64,000 nucleotides of DNA from Siphonodentalium dalli (lineage: Eukaryota; Mollusca; Scaphopoda; Gadilida; Siphonodentaliidae), in NCBI GenBank assembly GCA_032622095.1, contig CP136063.1, positions 25,734,987 through 25,798,986 on the forward strand, in the 5' to 3' direction. How positions within the stretch are numbered: the stretch's first letter is position 1; each line of letters starts with the position of its first letter. The notes under the pieces are model-generated. The model was given only the letters and a program-made list of their open reading frames with translations. It made no database searches and was not told where the DNA came from. Of this stretch, positions 9,961-20,979 are shown piece by piece. Position numbers and translations under genes: made by a program.

Positions 9961-11640
9961 CCTTAACCGAACAAACTTGGATTGGAATTACCATTCATCG
10001 GAAAGGTCTCTCAATAGAAATAATTTGGGATGAAAAAAAACGATATCAATGTTATGGCCCTTCACAACTTAAATGTTATGACCTTTCAGATATTAGATTC
10101 TCAATTGGGGTATCAGTTCCAATTCATTTCGGAAGGGATATTGAATTATAATGTGTTACTATGGCCGGTATCTCATTTAATCCGAAACGACACCAAAGTG
10201 TTCGACTCCTTAGGCGTGACAAGGTGTGGTTATGGGATTTAGTCGAATATGGGGTTGTTACCATTTATCGGTAGGTCGACTCGTATATTATAACAGAATG
10301 AGTTGGCGCGGGAGGAGAGCTTCCGATGATGGCAACAAGACATGTGGGTGCCGGCTTGTTTGATGCTTTCCGTTTAGTCCTTATTCAAAATCGTTTGCGG
10401 ACAAGAGGTCAGCATTTAAAAGTAACAATGTCAATGAAGGTCAGTTATATGGGTCCGCACCCGCCGAGTAGCTAATTTGCCGGTTCACGGGTGAAAGGCC
10501 AAATAACCGCTCTCGGCGGGGTATGATATTTACAATGTAGATATTTAGTGGTAATGGGCACCTAGGTAATTGTGTATAGTTGATAATTATTCGTTATACC
10601 AGGGTGGGGTTACCCCATGTGGGGTATCGATGTTGTTGCAAAGTGATGCTTGAAATGTCGTTAATGTTTGAACCATAATATTGACGTTGGCTAGCACTTC
10701 AATCTGTTAGGTTTTGGTGAAGCATTGGGTGTGAAATCACACTTAAATTAGTACACAGTGTACGTGCACTCGACACTTAACTTAGTACATATTGAACGTG
10801 CACTCGATGAGACCACACGTCGGAAAGTAGGGTACCTAGGTTAGTTGACTTCAAAAATAAATGTCGTCCATCCATTAATTCAATTGCTATTAACACGTGT
10901 AAACACGTGTAATAATTCTTGCGTTAAAGTCACTCAAATTTGTAGAGTCGGAATGGATAGTATAGTGATTTAAACATTAAAGGGGGGTGGAACCAGCAAA
11001 AAAGGGCAATTATTCGACCCGGATTCGTGGCTAGGACAGATATCCAGCTAATAATAGCATACAATAGGTTATAATGCGAATATATCTCGCATAATAGTGA
11101 TTAAAGCATGTAAAAGTGACGTGTATAAATTGTATTACATTAATTAAGTTCAATTTGTCGAATAGGAATGAATGTTAGTTGCCATCGATACCTAATGAAC
11201 AAATATAATTAAGTTCGGTATTAATCAAGTCGATTCAAGCCGTTGGTTTCTGTATTATCAGATCCAACACGCAACTTATGACCCTTGTGCAATTCCATGT
11301 GGCGGAGACGCTGACAACCGTGGATTGGACATCTTATTAATATATATCTAACTATATAAGACGAATCCTCATATCAAGTATAGTATCAACATATTAATTG
11401 GATTCTAGTAAAAGAGTACGTGAGGGGCAAAATGTCTATTCATCTTTAAGTGGTTATTTGTAGGGAAGCCGTGTAAACGTATCAGTGCTAATCAACCTAG
11501 TGACATTGATAATATCAGAGATTAAGTGTTACCTTGGACATAGTAAATATTTATGTTTGGGCGTAGTTTGCTAATCAAATGACGTATGTTTATGTCCTAT
11601 TGAATATGGTGCGACATACCGTTGCATGGCTACTCACTAA
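9961..11640. other. Element interior without recognisable gene
   Basis: No splice-supported exon or conserved motif was found. Short direct repeats occur around 10735-10815 ('acgtgcactcga' twice). A weak stem of CCGCCGAG/CTCGGCGG pairs across about 10460-10520. This could be decayed Polinton coding sequence or regulatory DNA. Confidence 0.5.
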
Positions 11641-11654
11641 GTTACCACAATCCT

Positions 11655-11730
11655 TATAAAGTCAGAAGTGTAAGGTGCAGTCGACACTTGGCTGATAAAT
11701 CTCATCACAACAAGCAATATCGAAGTAAGC
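11655..11730 (+). promoter_or_regulatory. Putative TATA promoter and 5' leader
   Basis: TATAAA at 11655-11660 lies 70 bp upstream of the ATG at 11731, a normal distance for a core promoter plus a short leader. No initiator element was verified. Confidence 0.4.
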
Positions 11731-12499
11731 ATGGATCACTTCAGAAAGAATGACAAGAAGGAAGAAATGATTTTCGAATATAATCTGACGGCGACCAAGA
11801 AACTACGTTTGAACGTGTTCAACGGAACACGGTTGTTGAACATTAGCTCAAGTATGGGCACTCGGTGAGTACCGTAACGTTGTAATTTTGGTTAATTGTA
11901 GTTATAAGGGGGGGGGGGGGGGTTTGCTCTGATGCAACGTAAACGCCTGTGTCAGTACATCTTTTAATAATATGATGTAATGTTCGTTCGTGTCGGGAGA
12001 TGGTCTGATGCAACATTTAATACATTGTGACAATGCATGCTTTATATATATATGAGAACTATCTGTTTGACACATATATATATAAAGAGAATTGCATTGT
12101 ATCACGAAGCGCTGGTGCAAAGTAAAACACCTTGTTCAGTGCATCTTTAATAATGTGGTGTTATGTTTGATAGTGCAACATTAAATACCTTGAGACAGTG
12201 TATCTTTAAATATATGAGACTATCTGTCTAGCAAAAAGAGACTTGCTTTGCATCACAAATGCAAGATTGTAGATTTAATCCTGTACCAGTATATACTTAA
12301 TTATAGGGCAATCTCCCTCGTATCACTCACATAAGGTTGTACGGGGCTTACACGATAGTGATCAGTTAATCTCACACATTTCAGTGAGAATTGGATCAAC
12401 CTCACAGCCGCGGAATTGGGTTTCGTGAGAGAAAATTTCGATGAGATCAACACAGCATGGGGGGAGATCGAAAAATATCAGCGGGAATACCGAAAAAGG
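11731..12499 (+). CDS. PC4-like ssDNA-binding/coactivator protein, two exons
   Basis: Exon 1 is 11731-11864 (ends CTCG|GTGAGT). Exon 2 is 12385-12499 (after CACACATTTCAG, ends AAAAGG|GTGAGT). Together they give 249 nt, 83 codons in frame. The peptide has a basic lead (MDHFRKNDKKEEM), a beta-rich stretch (FEYNLTATKKLRLNVFNGTR) and then NWINLTAAELGFVRENFDEI. The pattern of paired strands, 'I-x-L-t-xx-E' and a terminal helix matches the PC4/p15 fold (family normally ~60-70 residues in the core), which binds single-stranded DNA in transcription or replication. A donor after codon 83 implies at least one more exon or a read-through stop 11 codons later. A second PC4-like ORF lies at the other end of the element. 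The assignment rests on pattern only. Confidence 0.5.
11935..12260. repeat. Degenerate tandem repeats in PC4-gene intron
   Basis: The motif 'tgatgcaac' or 'gtgcaac', followed by 'taaa.acct.g..cagt.catctttaata', recurs two to four times with diverging periods of about 80-170 bp. A CATATATATATA inverted pair lies around 12040-12085. It starts beside a 14-base G run near 11911. Confidence 0.55.
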
Positions 12500-12582
12500 G
12501 TGAGTTTCTGTTCTCATTATTGTCGTTAATAACTGATCACTGTGGTAAGTCGCATGTATGTTACGACGGTGGGGATGTTTAA

Positions 12583-12619
<37 letters not shown>

Positions 12620-12746
12620 AACCTTGTGTTAATTATAATCACTGTGGTAAGTTTCATGCATGTTGTGATGATGGTGGTGGGGATAGTTAAAAAGATAGAA
12701 TAGAGTCATGTTAATATTTAATTGTGATCGTGTTACATACTTACAG

Positions 12747-12995
12747 GGCCTCGTAATGTTCAGCCCCTTAATATTCCAAGTTGTTTACTCGTAATTGTTG
12801 CTTTCTGGTGGCTAAAATAGTCCGTCGCTAAACCTTACCGAGGCAAATAGAGACTGTATATCAACATTTGTGAGGAATACTGATATACAGTCTCTATTCC
12901 TCGGTAAGGTTTAGCGACGAACTATTTTAGCCACCAGAAAGCGACAATTACGAGTAAACACCTGGAATATTTAAAGGACTGAACAGTACGAGGTC
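12747..12995. repeat. Long inverted repeat (fold-back), ~112-bp arms
   Basis: The left arm starts GGCCTCGTAATGTTCAG and the right arm ends CTGAACAGTACGAGGTC. In between are 'ggtggctaaaatag' with its complement and 'gagactgtatatca' with its complement. The loop is about 20 bp. It carries no ORF and resembles a MITE or fold-back element sitting in a non-coding interval of the Polinton cargo. Confidence 0.85.
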
Positions 12996-13027
12996 TTTTT
13001 AAGTGATATTGGTGTTATATACACATA

Positions 13028-15915
13028 TTAGTCACGTGATCTGTTATGAATCTGGACGATCTCGTCGTCAAAGAGGGTATCGTCCAACGAAGCTTGGTCT
13101 GCGCCGGCAGGTGGAGCGTTGATGGGAATGTCCCTTAGTTGAACCTCATTCCCCCCATACATCAGAGGATACTGGGCCTTGATCTTTGTGAGACATGCCA
13201 CCACTCTTACATAGATGATGTAGGCGAGCGCCGAGAAAAGTGAGATCCCCAAGAACGACACAGCCCACAGCAATCCCGGATAACTCTTTGTCGGTTCTGA
13301 CTGAAACAAATGTAAGATAACGTAAGTAAGTGATTTGAACTGTTTAATAGAGCACTATTGAATGACAGCTTTTATCAATGAAATAGTTCCGGTGGTTAAT
13401 AGTAAATGTCTAATACTATCCGCTAATCAGATAACATTTCTCACGCTTACAACGGTTAATGCGTATAAGCAATATCCTAATACTTGGGGTTCAACCAATC
13501 AGAATCAATGCATAACAATGTACAACTCCCACGGCCCACAGTGAGATTGACGATCGTTGTAAATGTCTCTGCATAGCGTTATTGTTCACTATTTTACCTT
13601 TGACACGACCGTGGGAACTGATACTCATTGCACATATCTGATTGAAAGTTAACAATATTGTTCAATGACTATCGTTACGAGAATAACAATCAATGTATGC
13701 ACTCTATGATGTAGAGACGTTATTGTGTGCATAGAGGATTACCACTTGCGCGGACATTAATATATATGGAGTACCCTAATTCTGTAAAGCGAGGTATGAC
13801 AGTGTTGTATTTACAATTCAGGTGTACGAACACAGGCTCTCGCGCAGTTCACGAGTTCAGGGAAATTAATAGTAATTATAATACCTCCACTGTTGCTGCC
13901 TGACCTCTACTATCGTCCGTCCCTGTGGTGATGGTGGTGATGGTGGTGGGGGTGTTGACGTAAGGCTGGAATTGAACACAAATTGTTAGTGTTACGTTTC
14001 GTTACGTTTCAGCATGTACGCACACCGAATCTCGCGCAGTTTAGGAGTTTTAAGTGCCTCATAAAGTTTAACCCAAGTAGTCTCATATTGGTCGCGTTTT
14101 TGCGTACTAAATATATCGATATACATACAAGGTTCCCCAACTCTGAGGCTTAAATAAGAGTAGAGTAGAACAAACATAATTAAAGATGCACGTACGTTTG
14201 GGGATCGAGTATGCCAGGGTTGTGTCTCTCTCTCTCTCCACACACATATGAAGTGTATTTACTAGTAATGTGAAGAGCATACTACCAAGTAATTACACTC
14301 AAACATAATGTTATCTAATTTGTAGATTAATATTTCGGTGCGATCCGGTGTTACTTACGTTAATCTTCAATGAAGTCAGAGTTAAAATAGTTGTGTTGAA
14401 TTTGAAGCGGGGAATGTGGGTGGTTTTCGGTCGTGTTGACTCCGACGGACGTGAGGCAGCGGTGCCAGACGCGCGCGTTGTGTTTGGGAGGTTGTTGTTA
14501 TCTGACAACGTTGGTGTTGTTGTTGATGACGATGTCGTCGCCGATTCTGTTGTCAATATTGGTGCTGTTGTTGTCGTCGAGTCGGTAGCCAATATTGTTG
14601 TTGTTGTTGATGTTGAATAGTTTGTTGTTGTTGTCGATACTGTTGATGTTGTCAATTCGGACGACAATATTGATGTTGTTGATGTTGTTGTTGTACGGTC
14701 AATCTGTTGTGCACAAAGATATGTGTTATTGACTCAAAGCAATACATGTCAGTTTAATAACACTTCAATTGGTGTGTGGTATCATGTCGTGAACCACCGT
14801 AGTGTATGTTTAGTTAGACTTAGTTGGATAGTGAATAGGAACGGTCCTCCATAAGTACGGTAGTGTACGTGGACAATTCATACACGCGTTTATGCCCTGA
14901 TAATGTATAGGAGAATCAGCTACGGTGTTTCAGACGGGGTTTATACAGTTCTTGTTGAGGAGTGTTCAGAAAACTGTAAGTTCTACTATTATTATAGGAC
15001 ATTAGTCACAGAGTACAACATGTTTAAACATATGCAGCATTGTTGCACATCAGCATACATAATACATAACGTTACAATCACTGGCGTTTTGTCTTATATA
15101 TGTTCCATAATCATCGTTTACATAACATGATATAACAAGATATAACATGTTTACAAGACAAGAACTGATTTGCATCATAGGCATTAATTGGTCAGTATTA
15201 AAACGTCATAAACCACCAACACCAATGTCTATTGTGGTTTTAATGCTCGCGTATAAATTGAATTACACTTCATTGTGTAACATAAACGCTCTTTGTGTCC
15301 CTATAAGGAATATTTATATTCCCTTCAGTCCATGGCGACCAGTATCTAAACGTCGTGATCCGCCACCAAAGGGTCTTTGATGTCTTTTAAACACGTGTAA
15401 ACCCTTGTTATTGTTACATTTGATAACAAATGAATTACACTCATTAGTGTTACATAAACGCTCTTTATGTAACATATGGATATATATTACATAATAAACA
15501 AACACCCCTTATGTTCATAGCATAACCTAGCATAAATTAAGATCCAGATGGATCCCACCCAATATGGATAATTATCAAGATCGACTGATGTGTTATAAAT
15601 CATGAATTTACACTTCAGTAGTGTACATTAAACGCTCTTTATGTTCCATTATGCATGTTTTATATAATACAAAAAAGAACCCAAAACACATTCTTATGTT
15701 CATATTATAATTTGAACATTCAGAGGGACCCCCACCCAATTTGGGTAATTATTCACCTCTGGTGAATGCATTTGGGGGGGGGGGGGGGTTCCCCCAGTTG
15801 GTGAATTGTCTTAATGTTCCAGTATGTATGTCAATACAGAAAAAACAACACGCACATTATATTAATAGCATAACATAGGATAAAGTAAAACATTCAGACG
15901 GGATCCCACCCAATA

Positions 15916-15948
<33 letters not shown>

Positions 15949-16330
15949 TCTGGTGACCTCATCCGTTGAGCCCTATTCAGTGGGTGAATAATATCACCGT
16001 CAATTAACATGCGTAATTATGTACAAAACATACCTTGATGCATCTCTGTCCATCGATGAACACGACCGGCTGATTTGGTGATTCCAGGTCCTGACAGGTC
16101 AATGCCGGCGAACTCTCGACAATTATCATGTCCTCGATGTAAAAATTGTTGAGTTCTGCAGACGTGATATTTATTAGTTTCAGAGTTGAGCAATAAACTG
16201 GCACTTCTGCCTGAACCAACGCCATATTTTGGCATTCTAGTTCGGTATTGTCGTTGTAGCGAACGCAAACTTCATCAATATCAAGGAGTGTAACTCCCAC
16301 CACAAGCATTAACATTAATATCGCAGCCAT
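13028..16330 (-). CDS. Mucin-like type I membrane glycoprotein, four phase-0 exons
   Basis: Minus-strand exons are 16330-16034 (99 codons; ATG at 16330, donor AAG|GTATGT), 14703-14359 (115 codons; acceptor CACAACAG, donor AAC|GTAAGT), 13965-13885 (27 codons; acceptor AATTCCAG, donor GAG|GTATTA) and 13300-13028 (91 codons with stop; acceptor TTTGTTTCAG). All junctions are phase 0, giving ~331 aa. Order: signal peptide (AAILMLMLVVGVTLL), a ~75-residue ectodomain with five Cys and an NIT sequon, a ~140-residue Thr/Ser-rich mucin stalk with NYS and NTT sequons, one membrane span (LLWAVSFLGISLFSALAYII), and a ~55-residue cytosolic tail with a YPLM sorting-type motif and an acidic end. It is probably a cell-surface or envelope-like protein. 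No family was recognised for the Cys region. A surface glycoprotein inside a virus-like transposon is suggestive, but a captured host gene fits equally well. Confidence 0.65.
14704..16033. repeat. Glycoprotein intron 1 with ~180-bp degenerate tandem repeats and G runs
   Basis: Four diverged units (about 15255, 15430, 15600 and 15800 onward) share 'gaatt.cact.cagtgt.acataaacgctctttatgt', 'ttatgttcatagcataac' and 'gatcccacccaata'. Long G homopolymers at about 15775-15788 and 15917-15945 may be sequencing- or assembly-sensitive. No exon was seen here. The open frames at 14903 and 15147 lack support. Confidence 0.6.
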
Positions 16331-16594
16331 GTCTTGGAAGAATAATTTAGTCTGGAACCCAACCCCCGCAACCCAAGAAGTCCGTGCAAGACTATGACGA
16401 GTCGATTAAAGAGGGCAGGGGAATATTGGTAGTCAGCATTATCTATTTGATGACAGAGTTACCCGACAACGCACTAAATTCCACAGGTGAACTAATGGCC
16501 TATTTCAATGTGCAGACAGCTGCCAGTGGTATAAGGTCTGTTAGGAGGCGATAATACTATTTAAAGGCGTCAAAATGTAAATGGTTTGAGTCAA

Positions 16595-17435
16595 CAATGC
16601 ATTCCAATAAATCTCACAACTAACTGGTGCTGCAAATGTGCTATGAATGCGGGTTGGTTAACTGTTAATGATGCTGGTAGACCAAACTGATAACGTATCG
16701 ACATCCCGATAAATCTCACTACTAACTACGCCGGGTGGTTAATGTTAATGATGCTGGTAGAACAAACTGATACCGTATTTGCGCTCAATACAAAGGGGTT
16801 TCTGGATCACTTGTGATGTCAGCATGCGGTGGGTTAAATGCTAATGATGCTGGTACAACAAACTGATACCGTATCGACATTACAATAAATCTCACTACTA
16901 ACTACGACTTCACGATTTATAGTATTATGCATTACTCCGACGGAGTATTTCCGCCATATATTGGTCGTTGAAGGGTGGCTGGGGAAACACACCCCAGAGG
17001 AATAGTTATTGCGTATTAGAGCTCAAGTCACCAGATGGTCAACTAATATATAATATATCAGCCAATTAGTCACCCATCGATTAAATTATAGCCCCGAAAG
17101 ATCGCGATTTATAGTATCATCCATACTCCAAAGAGTGGTTTGGCGACATATTGGGTCGTTGAAAGGTGGCGGGAGGTAGTGGAGCTCAAGTCACCAGATG
17201 GTTTAACTAATGTATAATATATAGCACCCAATTAGTCGTTTTGTACGTTTATAGAGTTACCACTCCATCGATTAAATTATAGCCCCGAAATATCACGATC
17301 ACGTGTATTATCCATACTCCAACGAGTGGTTTGGAGACATATTTTGGTCGTGAAGGGTGACAGGGGGTAGTGGAGCTCAAGTCACCAGATGGTTTAACCA
17401 ATATATATTGACCACCCAATACGCACACACGATTA
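16595..17435. repeat. Two tandem-repeat families between divergent cargo genes
   Basis: About 16600-16915: three units of roughly 100-130 bp with 'aatgatgctggta', 'caaactgata.cgtat' and 'aaatctcactactaacta'. About 16915-17435: three units of roughly 185 bp with 'ggagctcaagtcaccagatgg', 'ccatactcc' and 'attaaattatagccccgaaa'. The block lies upstream of both the minus-strand glycoprotein and the plus-strand micro-exon gene, so it may act as a shared control region. That role is inference. Confidence 0.6.
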
Positions 17436-17643
17436 ATAGCGATCTAGGCTTAAATCTGGGTTAACGATTATATAGAGTTCGATATTCAATCACGAGAATC
17501 TATAATTAATCGTAACATTTCGTTGACAGTGCATGTAGATTAATAATGTGGGCTGCTAATTATGGACCGTGTACCCATCATCAGAGCTCGCAGAGCTCGC
17601 GTGGTTATACTCTTAAATATGTATGAGCGTGTGTTGTCTTCAG

Positions 17644-19589
17644 GTTGTATCGAGGGCGCTTGTCACACTAAGATCTTGGCTTTCACCAATCACGGTGAGT
17701 GTAATCGGATACTACGTTGTGGTATCAATTCGATTTAATTGTACAACTTAAAGCTTTTGCTACCCGTTTTTCTATTGATATGTCTGTATTCAGTGCGTTG
17801 AGGATATGGTATATTACTATTGGCTCTTTGTACTTATTGTGACAGGTATCACAATTCTCTTTCATTAGTTGGGTACTATTTGACTCTCCTATTATAATGA
17901 ATTGAATGTACATATCACATTGCAGAATATCACCGATCTTATTTAAGACTATGAATCGCCACTCTCGACTTAAGAACATAAATCCTAATACTACTATAAT
18001 TTCAGGAGGCCAAAATGGGTGGCGTTATTATACTTGATGACGACGACGTTGCTGATAGCAAGGTATAAATATACATATCAGTTAGTAATATCATATATAC
18101 TGTTACACGTATGAATTACAGAGAATTGGTTATGGTTAAGGGTTGTTGTTGGTTATAAATTAACGAGTGGGGTGGGGTGGTGGGGTCACATCCGAAGTCT
18201 GTATTCGGAGTCACTTCTTGTAAGTCTAGCAGTACCTCGCTGGGAAATAGACGATTAATATTACTATTGTGTTGTAACCTGACAGACGACAATAGTGTAT
18301 CGTTATATATTTCAGAGGCAAGGTGTCCCTCGGGCTTCGACATCGGCGGCTGCTGATGCCCCAGGAGTTTCATCCACCGAGGTGAGTGCTATTATAACAA
18401 GTCACACATACACATGTGTGTTGCTGACGAGATTAACCCTGTAGTACGATATCAATTGATTGCCGCACTGACGGTGTTAATAATGTGGACAACTAATTAT
18501 TTGTGTTACATATTCAAATCATCATGGGATAAGCAGGGACAGTGAAAGTTCTTGTGTGGTGACTCTGTTATTGTAACAGTTATCAGATCAATAGTTAAGG
18601 GTGTTTTCAGGAACTTGTAACTCTGGTAGTCTAATTGAACCTCACTGGGGAATAGGCGACTAAATATAACTATTGTGTTGTAACCTGACAGACGTCAATG
18701 GTGTATCGTTACATATTTCAGGAGCAACATATCCCACGAGCTTCGACACCGGCGGCTGCTGATGTCCCAAGAGCTTCGTCCACCCAGGTGAGTGCTATTC
18801 TCACAAGTCACACATATATATGTGTGTTGACGATGAGATTAAGACCCCGTAGTACGATACCAATTAATTTGCCGCACTGACGGGGTTGTTAATAATGGGG
18901 ATTAAGTCAAACGTAATTGTGTTCCACACCAAAGCATCAGGGATAGGGCCAGGACAGTGAAAGTTCTTGTATGTTGACGCTGTTATTGTATAAGTTATCA
19001 GATCAGGGTCTTGCAACTATAGTAGTCTAAATTGAACCTCACTGGGAATAGGCGACTAATATAACTATTGTGTTGTAACCTGGCAGACGACAATGGTGTA
19101 TCGTTACATATTTAGAGGCAAGTTGACCCCACGAGCGTCCACACCATGGCGGCGGGTGCACCAGGAGTTTCGTTCACCGAAATCACAAGGCACATATATT
19201 CATGTGTGTTGCTGACTTAATCCTGTTACATGGTGTGGTGACGAAATTATCTGCATATATCATAACGAGTTGGTAATTGATGTCGACACTTACTGTAGGG
19301 ATGACAATCATAATCGCACAAGTAGAACTGTTCTCCCAGTGATGAGTATGAGAGTAGAAGTCGCATATGAACATTAGTATGGAGATATCACATCCAGATG
19401 GATTAATTGAGTGTTGAATTGCTCGGTTCGCGTTATCACTGTCGGAGGGGAATGACTAACATGCGATATGTCTTTCAGAAAGGGAAGAAGCACAAGGCGA
19501 CCCGGGAAGTGGATTCACCCACCGAGGTGAGTACGAGGGTGACGACGATAGATCAATTAGTAACCTGTTATTATCAACTTCCGATCTGA
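17644..19589 (+). CDS. Micro-exon gene with tandemly duplicated exons (unknown function)
   Basis: Consecutive exons bounded by good splice sites: 17644-17694 (51 nt), 18006-18062 (57), 18316-18381 (66), 18722-18787 (66), a decayed copy 19116-19181, and 19479-19526 (48), then a donor or read-through to TGA at 19589. All are multiples of three and phase 0. The likely start is ATG 18015 (context GCCAAAATGG), giving MGGVIILDDDDVADSK. Each 66-nt exon encodes a variant of R/E-Q-x-x-P-R-A-S-T-x-A-A-A-D-x-P-x-(A/V)-S-S-T-(E/Q). The last exon is basic (KGKKHKATREVDSPTE), like a nuclear signal. The product would be a short, low-complexity, acidic-then-basic protein. No family was recognised. The 66-nt exons arose by tandem duplication of ~370-bp exon-plus-intron units. 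The third copy has lost its GTGAGT donor. Confidence 0.55.
18190..19270. repeat. ~370-bp exon-plus-intron tandem repeat x3
   Basis: The three units share 'acctcactgggaaatag'-type sequence, 'ctattgtgttgtaacctg', 'tgtatcgttacatatttcag', the 66-nt exon, 'gtgagtgctatt', 'acaagtcacacata' and 'tgacggtgttaataatg'. Divergence rises toward the third copy. The unit carries its own acceptor and donor, so each duplication adds a phase-0 exon. Confidence 0.8.
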
Positions 19590-19718
19590 ACATAACACTT
19601 TGAGACCACATGCGGTTCAATGTGCATGACTTGTACATTCTAATTTAGACCATGCTATCGGTAGCAGAAATCAAATATGCCAACCTGTAGCAGTAGTGGA
19701 TTAGACGATACAAGTGAA

Positions 19719-20447
19719 CTATTGTTGTATTATCCCAATCCCTGAAACCATGAAGTTAGATAGCGTACAACCCATGGGCCATTTATTGTCTATTTTAGAA
19801 CAGACTAATAGGGTGATACTATATAGCGATAGAGCATTAGACGATTTAGAGTTGCGTAATTCAACGGGCGTTGGTATATAACTCGAAGATGTCCATGGAG
19901 TATATTTAGCAATATTGACTGTTACCCGTCCAACTGATTCCAGACACCATCCTGAACCCAAATGTATGAACTTACTAAAATTCTCGTTCATTAGTTGCAT
20001 CGATGCATTCAAATAATCTTCTTTGATCTCATGAATTGAGTTACAGCTGTAAGTGTGTCCTCTGAAATATGTGGTCAACCTCACTAGTTTGTCCTGGTCA
20101 TCAGTGTTCTTTACCAAGTTCAACTGAGTACACAACCACCACTTTATTCCATGGTTACGTAAGCTGTCTATTAACTTTTCCATTATATGATCATAGTGGT
20201 TTGCATAAAATGTTAACAAATCCTGTTCCTCTGTCTGATCAGTAGGGAATATATTAAATATAATTGCACTCCGATTCAAAGCTGAAACGGTATTAACATT
20301 ATCTTCTACAGGTAGTTCGTCACTGACTGATGAATGTTTGTTTCTTTGGTGATGCCTTAACGAGTGCAGTGATGACAATTGTTTCCCGCACTTGTCAGAT
20401 GGATAGTTTGAAGCACTGTGTGCAGTTGCTCTATGGTGTTTGTAAAA
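19719..20447 (-). pseudogene. Polinton DNA-polymerase-B-type N-terminal region with zinc finger, truncated
   Basis: The minus-strand frame is open from 20447 to the stop at 19719. It begins with a zinc-finger-like stretch (SDKCGKQLSSLHSLRHHQRN followed by KH) in which the usual first Cys reads Ser. It continues with FYANHYDHIMEKLIDSL, then GSGWCLESVGRVTVNIAKYT and SSYIPTPVELRNSK. As I recall the family, zinc finger plus 'GSGW..(x)..IAKY.P..GSSYIPLP..L.NKK' is the region preceding the B-family polymerase core in Polinton or adintovirus-type elements. The reading frame loses family likeness after ELRNSK and stops, so the exonuclease and polymerase domains (normally ~800+ residues) are absent. 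No ATG is near the finger. It is non-functional as seen. Confidence 0.6.
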
Positions 20448-20517
20448 TCACCTTTTTTGGTTTGACTTGCATAATATCGAACCCAAAACTCAGGGTTAGG
20501 TATATATATTTTCCGAT

Positions 20518-20979
20518 TCATATTTTAACAAAATGTAAAGTTAAAATTACAGGATCAACAAGGAATAGTGCTTGCTGATGTGTCTCGTCCTTAATGCATA
20601 TGTCAATTTGACTGATAACATTAAATCGTACTGTTATATATGGCAATTTATTCGAAACTAATCCCCATTTCATTGTATCATCAAAGGAAATACGATTTAA
20701 AATAGGCTTCTCTTCGCAAAACACCAAGGAGTCATGAATTATATTTGTATATATAAACATTTGTTTACCAGAGTTCACAGGCAAGTTATCTGTCTGTGTG
20801 ATATATTTAAAGTCAGTCAGTGCTACTTTCCATAATCCTGAAAATTGAAGTGGTTTTTTTAATGGCACACGGAATTCATAAGGTTTATTATCCGGGTAAA
20901 ATTTGGCATATTTATCACTTTGAGCATACACAAAGTATTCCATCTTCTCATTGATTGACATCTTGAATATCATCTGCAT
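20518..20979 (-). CDS. Polinton penton-like (minor capsid) protein fragment
   Basis: An open frame of 153 residues; either Met1 or the internal Met at MSINEKMEYF could start it. It contains KFYPDNKPYEFRVPLKKPLQ and then FSGLWKVALTDFKYI. The pattern '(F)YPDN-x(4)-F-x(3)-L-x-x-P-(I/L)-x(2)-(S/L)-G-x-W-x-V-A-L' is, as I recall, a conserved N-terminal signature of Polinton/Maverick structural proteins proposed to be minor capsid (penton) proteins. Full-length relatives are longer (several hundred residues), so the C-terminal part is missing. It overlaps the integrase stop by 32 bp, on the same strand. Confidence 0.5.
   Translation of the reverse strand: MQMIFKMSINEKMEYFVYAQSDKYAKFYPDNKPYEFRVPLKKPLQFSGLWKVALTDFKYITQTDNLPVNSGKQMFIYTNIIHDSLVFCEEKPILNRISFDDTMKWGLVSNKLPYITVRFNVISQIDICIKDETHQQALFLVDPVILTLHFVKI

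Noticed and set aside
10440-10520. tRNA gene
   Set aside because: The GGTTCA and GC-rich stem hints do not form a cloverleaf, and no A/B box pair with proper spacing is present.
12747-12995. microRNA precursor
   Set aside because: The arms are over 100 bp and nearly perfect, typical of a fold-back transposon, not a pre-miRNA.
14348-14620. Plus-strand Val/Asp-rich ORF
   Set aside because: It is the antisense shadow of the Thr/Ser-rich exon of the minus-strand glycoprotein.
17560-17760. Unspliced start exon beginning at the ATG near 17563 for the micro-exon gene
   Set aside because: Using the donor at 17695 from that frame puts the next exon out of phase with an early stop; the acceptor at 17643 keeps phase 0.
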